DNA from: Mycobacterium sp. 1164966.3
GTDB taxonomy: Bacteria > Actinomycetota > Actinomycetes > Mycobacteriales > Mycobacteriaceae
Assembly (NCBI RefSeq): GCF_001665395.1
Contig: NZ_LZSG01000070.1
Location: 124,001 to 188,000, forward strand
DNA: 64,000 nt
Reading direction: 5' to 3'
How positions within the stretch are numbered: position 1 is the stretch's first letter; every line of letters begins with the position of its first letter. Below the pieces are notes generated by a model. It was not told the origin of the DNA, ran no database searches, and saw nothing but the letters and a program-made list of their open reading frames with translations. A program made the translations under genes and the position numbers. Shown here piece after piece: positions 53,210-61,449 of this stretch.

Positions 53210-53404
53210 ATGCCCAAGGCCAAGACCCACAGCGGGGCGTCCAAGCGGTTCCGGCGCACCGGCACCGGGAAAATCGTCCGCCAGAAAGCCAACCGTCGCC
53301 ACCTGCTCGAGCACAAGCCGAGCACCCGCACCCGGCGGCTTGACGGCCGCACCGCGGTGTCGGCCAACGACGCCAAGCGGGTCAACTCGCTGCTGAACGG
53401 CTGA
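53210..53404 (+). CDS. rpmI: 50S ribosomal protein bL35
   Basis: This 64-aa basic ribosomal protein begins MPKAKTHSGASKRFRRTGTG and ends KRVNSLLNG, the standard bL35 form. It lies 76 nt after infC in the conserved infC-rpmI-rplT order. AGAGGAAAC before the ATG at 53210 supplies the ribosome site; the longer open frame from 53108 overlaps infC and is rejected. Confidence 0.98.
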   Translation: MPKAKTHSGASKRFRRTGTGKIVRQKANRRHLLEHKPSTRTRRLDGRTAVSANDAKRVNSLLNG

Positions 53405-53414
53405 CACGAAAAGC

Positions 53415-53432
53415 GGCGCTGCGCTCAGCGCC
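53415..53432 (+). promoter_or_regulatory. Hairpin between rpmI and rplT
   Basis: GGCGCTG (53415-53421), loop CGCT and CAGCGCC (53426-53432) form a perfect 7-bp stem 10 nt after rpmI and 57 nt before rplT, with no U-tract. Direct repeats of ATCACGTC follow at 53443-53460. It may be a processing or regulatory element; bL20 is a known autoregulator of this operon in other bacteria. Confidence 0.45.
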
Positions 53433-53489
53433 ACCCTTGACAATCACGTCCCATCACGTCTGAACGTTTGAACGAGAGTAGGAACATCC

Positions 53490-53879
53490 ATGGCACGCGT
53501 GAAGCGGGCAGTCAACGCCCACAAGAAGAGGCGCAGCGTCCTCAAGGCCTCGAAAGGCTATCGCGGCCAGCGGTCCCGGCTCTACCGCAAAGCCAAAGAG
53601 CAGCAGCTGCATTCGCTGAACTACGCCTACCGCGACCGCCGCGCGCGCAAGGGCGAGTTCCGCAAGTTGTGGATCTCGCGGATCAATGCGGCCGCGCGCG
53701 CCAACGACATCACCTACAACCGGCTGATCCAGGGCTTGAAGGCCGCGGGAGTCGAGGTCGACCGCAAGAACCTCGCCGACATTGCGATCAGCGACCCCGC
53801 GGCGTTCACCGCGCTGGTGGACGTTGCGCGGGCGGCACTTCCCGACGACGTCAATGCACCGTCCGGAGAGGCCGCCTAA
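53490..53879 (+). CDS. rplT: 50S ribosomal protein bL20
   Basis: This 129-aa RNA-binding protein is essential for early 50S assembly. It begins MARVKRAVNAHKKRRSVLKA and contains the conserved YRDRRARKGEFRKLWI near 46-61 and NAAARANDITYNRLIQGLK near 64-82. The C-terminal tail after residue 118 (DVNAPSGEAA) is slightly extended, as in mycobacteria. It is followed 13 nt later by the rRNA methyltransferase gene. Confidence 0.98.
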   Translation: MARVKRAVNAHKKRRSVLKASKGYRGQRSRLYRKAKEQQLHSLNYAYRDRRARKGEFRKLWISRINAAARANDITYNRLIQGLKAAGVEVDRKNLADIAISDPAAFTALVDVARAALPDDVNAPSGEAA

Positions 53880-53892
53880 CTCAGGGCGGATA

Positions 53893-54678
53893 GTGCTCAC
53901 CGAACGCTCGGCCAGGGTGGCCGCGGCGGTGAAACTGCATCGCCACGTCGGGCGGCGACGAGCCGGACGGTTTCTCGCCGAGGGCCCCAACCTGGTTCGC
54001 GCCGCGTCGGCGCGCGGATTGATCCGCGACATCTTCGTCACCGAGTCCGCCGCACAGCGGTATGCGTCGTTGTTGGCCGCCCAGGATTCGCCGGTGCATC
54101 TGGTGACCGAGCGTGGGGCCAAAGCGCTGGCCGACACGGTTACCCCGGCCGGGTTGGTCGCGGTGTGCGAGACGCCAAGGACCCGGCTCACCGATGCGCT
54201 TGCCGGCTCACCTCGGCTGGTTGCCGTCGCTGTCGAGATCGGGGAGCCCGGCAACGCGGGCACAGTCATCCGCATCGCCGACGCCATGGGCGCCGGGGCG
54301 GTGGTGCTCGGCGGGCACAGCGTCGACCCCTACAACGGCAAATGCCTGCGCGCTTCGGCGGGCAGCATCTTCTCGATTCCCGTCGTGGTCGAGCCGGACG
54401 CACTCGCCGCGGTCAGCGCGCTTCGCAAGGCCGGGCTGCAGGTGCTGGCCAGCACGGTCGACGGCGAAACCTGTCTCGCCGACGCCGAACCGCTGCTGGC
54501 CAAGCCGACGGCGTGGCTGTTCGGTCCCGAAGCGCACGGGTTGTCGGCCGAGATCGCAGAGCAAGCAGACCACCGGGTACGGATCCCGATGTCGGGAGGC
54601 GCCGAGAGCCTCAACGTGGCGGCCGCCGCAGCCATCTGCCTGTACCAGAGCGCGCGAGCACTGGATCGGACGCGCTAA
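53893..54678 (+). CDS. tsnR: SpoU/TrmH-family rRNA 2'-O-methyltransferase
   Basis: This is the homologue of Rv1644 (261 aa). The N-terminal part resembles the eL30-like substrate-binding domain (LHRHVGRRRAGRFLAEGPNLV near 15-35). The C-terminal SPOUT methyltransferase has the three family motifs: EIGEPGNAGTVIRIADAMG near 116-134, LFGPEAHGLS near 211-220 and IPMSGGAESLNVAAAAAICLYQ near 233-254. SPOUT enzymes form a trefoil knot and work as dimers. Thiostrepton-resistance enzymes are relatives, but a housekeeping 23S rRNA target is more likely. The GTG at 53893 fits the relatives' N-terminus MLTERSARV. Its stop abuts the convergent DUF2236 gene. Confidence 0.92.
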   Translation: MLTERSARVAAAVKLHRHVGRRRAGRFLAEGPNLVRAASARGLIRDIFVTESAAQRYASLLAAQDSPVHLVTERGAKALADTVTPAGLVAVCETPRTRLTDALAGSPRLVAVAVEIGEPGNAGTVIRIADAMGAGAVVLGGHSVDPYNGKCLRASAGSIFSIPVVVEPDALAAVSALRKAGLQVLASTVDGETCLADAEPLLAKPTAWLFGPEAHGLSAEIAEQADHRVRIPMSGGAESLNVAAAAAICLYQSARALDRTR

Positions 54679-55731
54679 TCAAGCCGCCCGTTTGCGCCCT
54701 CTGGCGGGCCGCAGGCCGGCAATCGACAGCGTGCCGTGCACCAGCGATCCGGCGCGCTCGAATAGGAATTTGGCCGGGTTGGAGCCGGGCGGAAAGTAAT
54801 GCATCGGCAGCCCGCGGCGGTCGGGTGGGGGCGCCATGAACGCCGGGGCCTCGATCAGCGGCGCGTCGCTTCGGATTCGTCCCTCGGCCCGGCGGTAGGC
54901 GGCCAGCGCGCGCGGATGCAGCCGGATCTCGTCGGGAACCGCCAGGAACGCCAGTTCGACCGCCTTGCCGAACAGTCGCAGCAGTATCTCGTCACCCGGC
55001 GTCCAGCGCATTCCCGCCTTCTCCCGGACGGCAGGTTCGAACAGGCCGGCCGCGATCCAGCGTTGACCGGCAAACATCGGCTTGAACAGCTGGTCCCACA
55101 GTGGCGTGGGGATCAGCACGAACTTCGGCTTGGGGATCCGCATGTTGAAGATGTCGAGCGTCGCCTGGTTGATCTCCAGCTGTTCGCGGCCTACCCGCTC
55201 CCAGTACTCCTGGAATTCTTCCCACGATTTGGGCACCGGCCGCATGCTCATCCCGTACATCCGGTACCACTGCACGTGCTCGTCAAACAATTGGCGTTTC
55301 TCAGCTTCGGTCAAGCCGCCGCAGAAGTATTCCGCCACCTTGATAACAAGCATGAAAAACGTTGCATGAGCCCAATAGAACGTCTCCGGGTTCAGCGCGT
55401 GATACCGGCGCCCGTCAGCATCGACACCCTTGATGGTGCGGTGATAGCCCTTGATCTGCTGGCCGGTCAGGGCAGCGCGGTCGCCGTCGTAGACCACGCC
55501 CATGATCGGGTACACCGAGCGGGCCACCCGCTGCAACGGCTCACGCAGCAGGATCGAATGCTCCTCGACTCCCGCGCCCAGCTCGGGATACATGTTCTGG
55601 ATCGCACCGATCCACACGCCCATCATCCCGGTGCGCAGGTCACCGAAATACTTCCAGGTGAGCGAGTCAGGTCCGAGTGGTCGAGCGGATGTCGCGGGTG
55701 CGGCCTGGGGTGAGATCGACGTCGTTGTCAT
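54679..55731 (-). CDS. DUF2236 (MpaB/latex-clearing-like oxygenase) family protein
   Basis: This is the homologue of Rv1645c (350 aa). Members include the haem oxygenases Lcp and MpaB-like enzymes. The conserved helical core with candidate haem-ligand His is visible: VYDGDRAALTGQQIKGYHRTIKG near 90-110, HALNPETFYWAHATFF near 117-132 and DEHVQWYRMYGMSMRPVP near 156-173. The substrate is unknown. GGGAGGAG lies 8 nt before the ATG at 55731; the longer reading to 55758 is less likely. A 16-bp perfect dyad 38 nt upstream suggests control by a TetR-like repressor. Confidence 0.85.
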   Translation of the reverse strand: MTTTSISPQAAPATSARPLGPDSLTWKYFGDLRTGMMGVWIGAIQNMYPELGAGVEEHSILLREPLQRVARSVYPIMGVVYDGDRAALTGQQIKGYHRTIKGVDADGRRYHALNPETFYWAHATFFMLVIKVAEYFCGGLTEAEKRQLFDEHVQWYRMYGMSMRPVPKSWEEFQEYWERVGREQLEINQATLDIFNMRIPKPKFVLIPTPLWDQLFKPMFAGQRWIAAGLFEPAVREKAGMRWTPGDEILLRLFGKAVELAFLAVPDEIRLHPRALAAYRRAEGRIRSDAPLIEAPAFMAPPPDRRGLPMHYFPPGSNPAKFLFERAGSLVHGTLSIAGLRPARGRKRAA

Positions 55732-55768
55732 CGCTGGACTCCTCCCGATAGCGCTCACGATAACTTTG

Positions 55769-55784
55769 ACAACACACGTTGTCT
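55769..55784. promoter_or_regulatory. 16-bp perfect dyad upstream of the DUF2236 gene
   Basis: GACAAC-ACAC-GTTGTC (55769-55784) is a perfect inverted repeat 38-53 nt before the ATG at 55731. Length and position fit a TetR-type operator overlapping the promoter. The rest of the 211-nt gap up to the divergent cyclase gene shows no other clear signal. Confidence 0.5.
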
Positions 55785-55942
55785 ACGATTTCCGCGTCTT
55801 GCGTGCGTTCGTGTTGCGCACTGAACGACGACGGTGTGACGAGGGTCTGATCGGGGCCTGATCAGGCCCTTCGTTGCGAGTTGCGACACAGTCGGACGGC
55901 CGTCGTTGCCGCGTTCAGGCGCAACCGCCTACCCTTGCGAGC

Positions 55943-56854
55943 GTGGAAGTCGGACCTGGGGATACGGATTCCGGCGGGTCTGAAAAGTCGGCCATTGCGC
56001 TGGCGTCACCGACGCCGCAACGACGCTCTCCGGTGCATTGGTTGCGTTCCAGGAACCACAGTCCGGGAGTCGTGGAGTTCGTCCGCCGGGCCCGACGGCT
56101 GTTACCCGGTGATCCGGATTTCGGCGACCCGCTGTCCACGGCGGGCGAGGGGGGCCCGCGCGCGGCGGCACGGGCCGCCGATCGGTTGTTGGGGGATCGT
56201 GATGCGGCATCGCGGGAGGTAAGTCTGAGCGTGCTACAGGTGTGGCAGGCGCTGACCGAGGCCGTGTCCCGCAAGCCGGCGAACCCCGAGGTGACTCTCG
56301 TATTCACCGATCTGGTCGGCTTTTCGGCGTGGTCGTTGCAGGCCGGTGACGACGCAGCGCTGACGCTGTTGCGACAGGTGGCCCGGGCCGTCGAGACGCC
56401 ACTGCTGGATGCCGGTGGACACATCGTCAAGCGCCTGGGCGACGGTCTCATGGCGGTGTTCCGAAATCCGCTGGTCGCCGTGCGGGCCGTGTGCGTCGCG
56501 GAGGAGGCGATGAAATCGGTCGAGGTGGACGGCTACACGCCGCGAATGCGGGTGGGAATTCACACCGGCCGGCCGCAACGGCTGGCCTCGGACTGGCTCG
56601 GCAACGACGTCAACATCGCTGCGCGCGTTATGGAGCGGGCCACCAAAGGTGGCATCATGGTGTCCGGCGCGACGCTGGATCTGATACCGCAGAGCGAATT
56701 GGACGAGCTGGGCATCGTCGCCAAGCGCGCGCGTAAACCCCCGTTTGCACACAAAGCCGCCGGCGTTCCGGCGGACCTGGCGATATACCGCCTCAAAACT
56801 CGTAGGGAGTTCTTAACCTCTGATGATCAAGCCGAAACAAATGCAGAGGCATAG
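55943..56854 (+). CDS. Class III adenylate/guanylate cyclase (Rv1647 type)
   Basis: This soluble cyclase (303 aa from the GTG at 55943; an upstream in-frame start at 55874 would add 23 aa) has a helical N-terminal domain (about 1-110) preceding the catalytic domain (about 118-275). Metal-binding Asp is in LVFTDLVGFSAW, the substrate-selecting Lys is in HIVKRLGDGLMAVF, the second metal Asp follows two residues later in LGDG, and DWLGNDVNIAARVMERA holds the Asn/Arg pair. The M. tuberculosis homologue is reported as an adenylate cyclase. There is no membrane segment. A rhomboid-like gene follows at 9 nt. Confidence 0.9.
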   Translation: MEVGPGDTDSGGSEKSAIALASPTPQRRSPVHWLRSRNHSPGVVEFVRRARRLLPGDPDFGDPLSTAGEGGPRAAARAADRLLGDRDAASREVSLSVLQVWQALTEAVSRKPANPEVTLVFTDLVGFSAWSLQAGDDAALTLLRQVARAVETPLLDAGGHIVKRLGDGLMAVFRNPLVAVRAVCVAEEAMKSVEVDGYTPRMRVGIHTGRPQRLASDWLGNDVNIAARVMERATKGGIMVSGATLDLIPQSELDELGIVAKRARKPPFAHKAAGVPADLAIYRLKTRREFLTSDDQAETNAEA

Positions 56855-56863
56855 TAGAACGCG

Positions 56864-57661
56864 ATGATTTACGGCATCTTCGCCAGGCTTGCCCGGGTGC
56901 GGTTCACCGTCGGTTATATGGCAGCACTAGTCGCGGTCAGCACCGTAATCCTCATGGTCGATCCGCAGACGCACGACCGGATCATCCAGCGGGCCAGTAC
57001 TAATTTGCACAATCTGTCGCACGGACACTTGAGTACGTTGCTGAATAGCGCGCTCGTCGTCGAAGCCGGTCCGCTCTACTTCTGGATGCCGTTTCTGGCG
57101 TGTCTGCTGGCGCTGGCTGAACTGCATTTGCACACCATCCGGCTGATGGTGGCGTTTGTGGTCGGCCACATCGGCGCGACGCTCGTGGTGGTCGCGGCTC
57201 TTGCGGCGGCGGTCGAGCTCGGCTGGATGCCCTGGTCCATCACCCGTACCAGCGACGTCGGGATGAGCTACGGCGCCCTGGCGGTGCTCGGGGCGCTGAC
57301 TGCAACGATCCCGCGGCGCTGGCGTCCGGCCTGGGTGGGCTGGTGGATTTCGGCGGGACTGACCGCCGGGGTCGCCGGCGGCGAGTTCACCAATGCGGGC
57401 CATGCGGTCGCGCTGATCCTGGGCGTCTTGGTGGCATCACGGTTCCGCCGGCCGGTGCACTGGACGTGGGTGCGGCTGTTGATGCTGGCCAACGCCTCGG
57501 GGTTCGGCTTCTTGATGCTGGCCCACCACTGGGGCTCGATGGCCGCGGTGCTCGGGTTCGGCGCGCTGGGGTCACTCGTCGCCTACCAGGTCGCCGGGCG
57601 CGCTAGGGCCCGCCGCCCGGCACTGGCTGCGCCGGTGGCGGCGGCGCTGACCGGTCCGTAG
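56864..57661 (+). CDS. Rhomboid-like membrane protein (Rv1648 type)
   Basis: This 265-aa polytopic protein has six to seven hydrophobic helices. Rhomboid-type features are visible: SDVGMSYGALAVLGAL near 130-145, whose Ser lies in a G-x-S-x-G-like context, and NAGHAVALILGVLVASRF near 176-193, supplying a His as in the catalytic dyad helix. The first loop carries an HNLSHGHLSTL segment near 48-58. Whether it is an active intramembrane protease or an inactive relative is not clear. It starts 9 nt after the cyclase gene, so the two are probably co-transcribed. Confidence 0.75.
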   Translation: MIYGIFARLARVRFTVGYMAALVAVSTVILMVDPQTHDRIIQRASTNLHNLSHGHLSTLLNSALVVEAGPLYFWMPFLACLLALAELHLHTIRLMVAFVVGHIGATLVVVAALAAAVELGWMPWSITRTSDVGMSYGALAVLGALTATIPRRWRPAWVGWWISAGLTAGVAGGEFTNAGHAVALILGVLVASRFRRPVHWTWVRLLMLANASGFGFLMLAHHWGSMAAVLGFGALGSLVAYQVAGRARARRPALAAPVAAALTGP

Positions 57662-57742
57662 CCGGCGCCAAGCGCCGAGCGGCAATTACCGAATCACCTA
57701 TGATCGGGCGATCCAGCCGGCACATTCGGCCGCGTCAAAGTC

Positions 57743-57770
57743 GACGAGGGCCGCCCGGAAGACCCTCGTC
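57743..57770 (+). promoter_or_regulatory. Hairpin in the pheS leader
   Basis: GACGAGGG (57743-57750) and CCCTCGTC (57763-57770) form a perfect 8-bp stem with a 12-nt loop, ending 6 nt before the AAGGAG ribosome site of pheS. There is no U-tract, and no Phe-rich leader peptide was seen, so classical Phe attenuation is not supported. Confidence 0.5.
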
Positions 57771-57791
57771 AGCCAAGGAGAAGTTCGCCGC

Positions 57792-58835
57792 GTGGGGGCT
57801 CAACCCGTCGATTTGTCACGCGAGGCGCTGGCCGGTGCGGTCAGCGCCGCGCAACAGGCGATCGCGCTTGCCGACGACCTGGACGCGCTGGCGAGGGTCA
57901 AGACCGAGCACCTGGGTGACCGCTCGCCGCTGGCGCTAGCGCGGCAGGCATTGGCGACTCTGCCCAAGGCGGAGCGCGCCGACGCGGGCAAGCGCGTCAA
58001 CGTCGCACGCGCCGACACCCAGCGCAGCTTCGACGAACGACTGGCGGAGCTGCGGGCCGAACGCGACGCGGCCGTGCTGCTCGCCGAAGGTATCGATGTC
58101 ACCCTGCCGTCGACCCGACAGCTACCCGGTGCCCGTCATCCGATCACCATCCTGGCCGAGCACATCGCCGACACCTTCGTCGCGATGGGATGGGAACTGG
58201 CCGAAGGGCCGGAAGTCGAGTCCGAGCAATTCAATTTCGACGCGCTGAACTTCCCTCCCGACCACCCCGCACGCAGCGAACAAGACACCTTCTACATCGC
58301 ACCGGAGGGCTCCCGGCAGCTGCTGCGCACCCATACCTCGCCGGTGCAGGTGCGCACACTGCTCGAACGCGAGCTGCCGGTCTACATCGTCTCGATCGGC
58401 CGCACCTTCCGCACCGACGAACTCGATGCCACCCACACCCCGGTCTTCCATCAGGTCGAAGGCTTGGCGGTGGACCGCGGCCTGTCGATGGCGCATCTGC
58501 GCGGCACGCTGGACGCCCTGGCACGCGCTGAGTTCGGGCCGTTGGCGCGTACCCGGATCCGCCCGCACTTCTTCCCGTTCACCGAACCGTCCGCCGAGGT
58601 CGACGTGTGGTTTGCCAACAAGAAGGGCGGCGCCGACTGGGTGGAGTGGGGCGGCTGCGGAATGGTGCATCCGAATGTGTTGCGCGCCGCGGGAATCGAT
58701 CCGGAGGTCTACTCGGGCTTCGCGTTCGGGATGGGCCTGGAACGCACCCTGCAGTTCCGCAACGGCATTCCCGACATGCGCGACATGGTCGAAGGCGACG
58801 TCCGGTTCTCGTTGCCGTTCGGGGTGGGTGCCTGA
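57792..58835 (+). CDS. pheS: Phenylalanyl-tRNA synthetase alpha subunit
   Basis: This is the catalytic subunit of the (alpha-beta)2 enzyme that charges tRNA-Phe (347 aa). It has an N-terminal coiled-coil arm (about 1-95) and a class II core with motif 2 RTFRTDELDATHTPVFHQVEG near 202-222, HFFPFTEPSAEVDVW near 258-272 and motif 3 GFAFGMGLERTLQFRNGIPDMR near 310-331. The GTG at 57792 follows AAGGAG; the longer open frame from 57700 is out of frame. The stop overlaps the pheT ATG (TGATG). Confidence 0.98.
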   Translation: MGAQPVDLSREALAGAVSAAQQAIALADDLDALARVKTEHLGDRSPLALARQALATLPKAERADAGKRVNVARADTQRSFDERLAELRAERDAAVLLAEGIDVTLPSTRQLPGARHPITILAEHIADTFVAMGWELAEGPEVESEQFNFDALNFPPDHPARSEQDTFYIAPEGSRQLLRTHTSPVQVRTLLERELPVYIVSIGRTFRTDELDATHTPVFHQVEGLAVDRGLSMAHLRGTLDALARAEFGPLARTRIRPHFFPFTEPSAEVDVWFANKKGGADWVEWGGCGMVHPNVLRAAGIDPEVYSGFAFGMGLERTLQFRNGIPDMRDMVEGDVRFSLPFGVGA

Positions 58836-61324
58836 TGCGCGTCCCCTACAGCTGGCTGCGTGACGTGGTATCGGCTGGGGCGCCGGACTGGGATGTGGCC
58901 CCCGGCGATCTCGAGCAGACGCTGGTGCGGATCGGCCACGAGGTCGAGGAGGTCATCGCCCTCGGTCCGGTCGACGGGCCGTTGACCGTGGGACGGGTCA
59001 CCGTCATCGAAGAACTCACCGAGTTCAAGAAGCCGATCCGAGCCTGCCGGGTCGACGTCGGTGAACAGGCTGATCGCGAGATAATCTGCGGTGCAACCAA
59101 TTTCGTGGTCGGCGATCTGGTGGTGGTGGCATTGCCCGGTACCACCCTGCCGGGCGGGTTTGCCATCACGGCGCGCAAGACCTATGGCCGCAACTCCGAC
59201 GGGATGATCTGCTCGGCCGCCGAACTCGGGTTGGGCGCAGACCATTCCGGGATTCTGGTGCTGCCGCCGGGAACCGCCGACCCGGGTGCCGCCGGCGCCG
59301 ACGTGCTCGGACTCGACGATGTGGTTTTTCACCTGGCCATCACGCCCGACCGCGGCTACTGCATGTCGGTGCGCGGGCTGGCCCGCGAGATCGCCTGCGC
59401 CTACGACCTGAATTTCGTCGACCCGGCAGAGATCGTGGCGTTGCCGGTCGAGGGCGAGGCGTGGCCTCTGACTGTGCAGCCCGAAACGGGCGTGCGCCGC
59501 TTCGCGCTGCGCCCGGTCACCGGAATCGACCCCGCGGCCGTCTCGCCGTGGTGGCTGCAGCGCCGACTGCTACTGTGCGGCATCCGCGCTGCTTCTCCGG
59601 CGGTGGACGTCACCAACTACGTGATGCTCGAACTGGGCCATCCGATGCATGCGCACGACCGCAAGCGCATCACCGGGGGTTTCGACGTGCGGTTCGCCCG
59701 AGCGGGCGAGACCGTCGTCACCCTCGACGACATCGAACGCAAGCTCGATCCGGCCGATGTCCTGATCGTCGACGACGTGGCGACGGCGGCGATCGGCGGC
59801 GTTATGGGTGCGGCCAGCACTGAGGTGCGCGCCGACTCCACCGACGTCCTGCTGGAGGCCGCGGTGTGGGACCCGGCTGCGGTGTCGCGCACGCAGCGGC
59901 GCCTGCATCTGCCCAGTGAGGCCGCGCGACGTTACGAACGCGGCGTGGACCCGGCCATCTCGGTGGCCGTCCTGGACCGGTGCGCCACGTTGCTAGCCGA
60001 CATCGCCGGGGGCACGATTTCGCCGACGCTGACCGATTGGCGCGGCGACCCGCCAGTCGCCGAATGGGCCGGGTCGCCGATCCGGATGGCCATCGATCTT
60101 GCGGACCGCATCGCGGGGGTGGCGTACCCGGCGGGAACCGCGGCGCGACGGTTGACCCAGATCGGCGCGGAGGTGGCCAAGTCTGCCGCGGGCGTTTTGA
60201 CGGTGACGCCGCCCAGTTGGCGGCCCGACTTGCGGCAGCCGGCCGACCTCGTCGAGGAGGTGCTGCGGCTAGAAGGCCTGGAAGTCGTGCCGTCGGTGTT
60301 GCCGCAGGCGCCCGCAGGTCGTGGGCTCACCGCGGTGCAGAAACGCCGCCGGGCGATCGGTAAGTCGTTGGCGTTGTCCGGCTACGTGGAGATCCTGCCG
60401 ACACCGTTCTTGCCGGCCGGCGTCTTCGATCTGTGGGGTCTGCCGGCCGACGACCCGCGGCGCAGCACGGTCGATGTGCTGAACCCGCTTGAGGCAGATC
60501 GTCCACAGCTGGCCACCACGCTGCTGCCCGCTCTGCTGGAAGCGTTGGCGCGCAACGTGTCCCGCGGGATCGTCGATGCCGCGTTGTTCAGCATCGCGCA
60601 GGTAGTCCGGCCGACCGAGCAGACTCGCGCTATCGAGCTCATCCCGGTTGACCGCCGGCCCACCGACGCCGAGGTCGCCATGTTGGAAGCCTCGTTGCCC
60701 CGCCAGCCCCAGCACGTCGCCGCGGTCTTGACCGGACTGCGTGAACCGCGAGGTCCCTGGGGCCCGGGCCGCCGGGCAGAAGCCGCGGACGCTTTCGAGG
60801 CGGCGCGAATCATCGCGCGCGCCAGCGGGGTTGATGTCACACTACGTGCCGCCCAATTCCTGCCCTGGCACCCCGGTCGGTGCGCCGAGGTGCTGGTCGG
60901 CGAAATGCTCATCGGTCATGCGGGCCAGTTGCATCCGGCCGTGATCGAGCGGTCGGGCCTGCCGAACGGCACCTGCGCAGTCGAGCTGAACCTCGATGCG
61001 ATCCCCATCGTCGACACGCTGCCGGCGCCCCGGGTTTCGCCGTTCCCCGCGGTGTTCCAGGATGTCAGCCTGGTGGTGTCGTCGGATGTGCCCGCCCAGA
61101 CGGTTCAAGACGCGGTGCGTGAGGGTGCCGGCGAACTGCTGGAGGACATTCAGTTGTTCGACGTCTATACCGGGCCGCAGATCGGTGAAAATCGCAAGTC
61201 GCTGACGTTCGCGCTGCGGTTCCGCGCACCGGACCGCACCCTCACCGAAGACGACGCCAGCGCGGCGCGCGATGCGGCCGTGCGCTGCGCCGCCGAGCGC
61301 GCTGGTGCGGTATTGCGGACCTGA
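58835..61324 (+). CDS. pheT: Phenylalanyl-tRNA synthetase beta subunit
   Basis: The structural and editing subunit (829 aa) begins MRVPYSWLRDVV. Domains in order: EMAP-like OB-fold (about 40-155; ICGATNFVVGD, RNSDGMICSAAELG), B3/B4 editing region (about 210-400; VDVTNYVMLELGHPMHAHD), B5 (about 415-490), synthetase-like core, and a C-terminal FDX-ACB domain that contacts the tRNA anticodon (about 735-829; PRVSPFPAVFQDVSLVV). The ATG shares one base with the pheS stop. A long imperfect hairpin follows the stop. In M. tuberculosis PE_PGRS30 lies between pheT and argC; it is absent here. Confidence 0.97.
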   Translation: MRVPYSWLRDVVSAGAPDWDVAPGDLEQTLVRIGHEVEEVIALGPVDGPLTVGRVTVIEELTEFKKPIRACRVDVGEQADREIICGATNFVVGDLVVVALPGTTLPGGFAITARKTYGRNSDGMICSAAELGLGADHSGILVLPPGTADPGAAGADVLGLDDVVFHLAITPDRGYCMSVRGLAREIACAYDLNFVDPAEIVALPVEGEAWPLTVQPETGVRRFALRPVTGIDPAAVSPWWLQRRLLLCGIRAASPAVDVTNYVMLELGHPMHAHDRKRITGGFDVRFARAGETVVTLDDIERKLDPADVLIVDDVATAAIGGVMGAASTEVRADSTDVLLEAAVWDPAAVSRTQRRLHLPSEAARRYERGVDPAISVAVLDRCATLLADIAGGTISPTLTDWRGDPPVAEWAGSPIRMAIDLADRIAGVAYPAGTAARRLTQIGAEVAKSAAGVLTVTPPSWRPDLRQPADLVEEVLRLEGLEVVPSVLPQAPAGRGLTAVQKRRRAIGKSLALSGYVEILPTPFLPAGVFDLWGLPADDPRRSTVDVLNPLEADRPQLATTLLPALLEALARNVSRGIVDAALFSIAQVVRPTEQTRAIELIPVDRRPTDAEVAMLEASLPRQPQHVAAVLTGLREPRGPWGPGRRAEAADAFEAARIIARASGVDVTLRAAQFLPWHPGRCAEVLVGEMLIGHAGQLHPAVIERSGLPNGTCAVELNLDAIPIVDTLPAPRVSPFPAVFQDVSLVVSSDVPAQTVQDAVREGAGELLEDIQLFDVYTGPQIGENRKSLTFALRFRAPDRTLTEDDASAARDAAVRCAAERAGAVLRT

Positions 61325-61333
61325 CGCTGCTGC

Positions 61334-61393
61334 GCCGAGCGTGCAACGACGGTGAGAAATCGGCCCGAATCTCGCCCTCAGAACACGTTCGGC
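61334..61393. repeat. Long imperfect hairpin between pheT and argC
   Basis: The arms 61334-61357 (GCCGAGCGTG to GGTGAGA) and 61370-61393 (TCTCGCC to CGTTCGGC) pair over about 17-18 of 24 positions, allowing G-U pairs, around a 12-nt loop. It starts 9 nt after the pheT stop. It shares the leading CGAGCGTGC with the palindrome after pdtaR. It is a probable transcript-end structure or dispersed palindrome. Confidence 0.55.
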
Positions 61394-61433
61394 GAATGAT
61401 GCTTCGGGCAGCCAGCATGAATTTGCAAGCTAA

Positions 61434-61447
61434 TGCATAAACATGCA
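61434..61447. promoter_or_regulatory. ARG box (ArgR operator) in front of argC
   Basis: TGCAT-AAAC-ATGCA (61434-61447) matches the ArgR consensus TGMATWWWWATKCA at 13 of 14 positions. It ends 2 nt before the argC start at 61450. Binding of ArgR with arginine would block the argCJB operon. Confidence 0.75.
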
Positions 61448-61449
61448 GA

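Noticed and set aside
57662..57791. T-box or Phe leader-peptide attenuator for pheST
   Set aside because: There are no T-box core motifs, no U-tract terminator and no Phe codon run in short ORFs; only a single hairpin is present.
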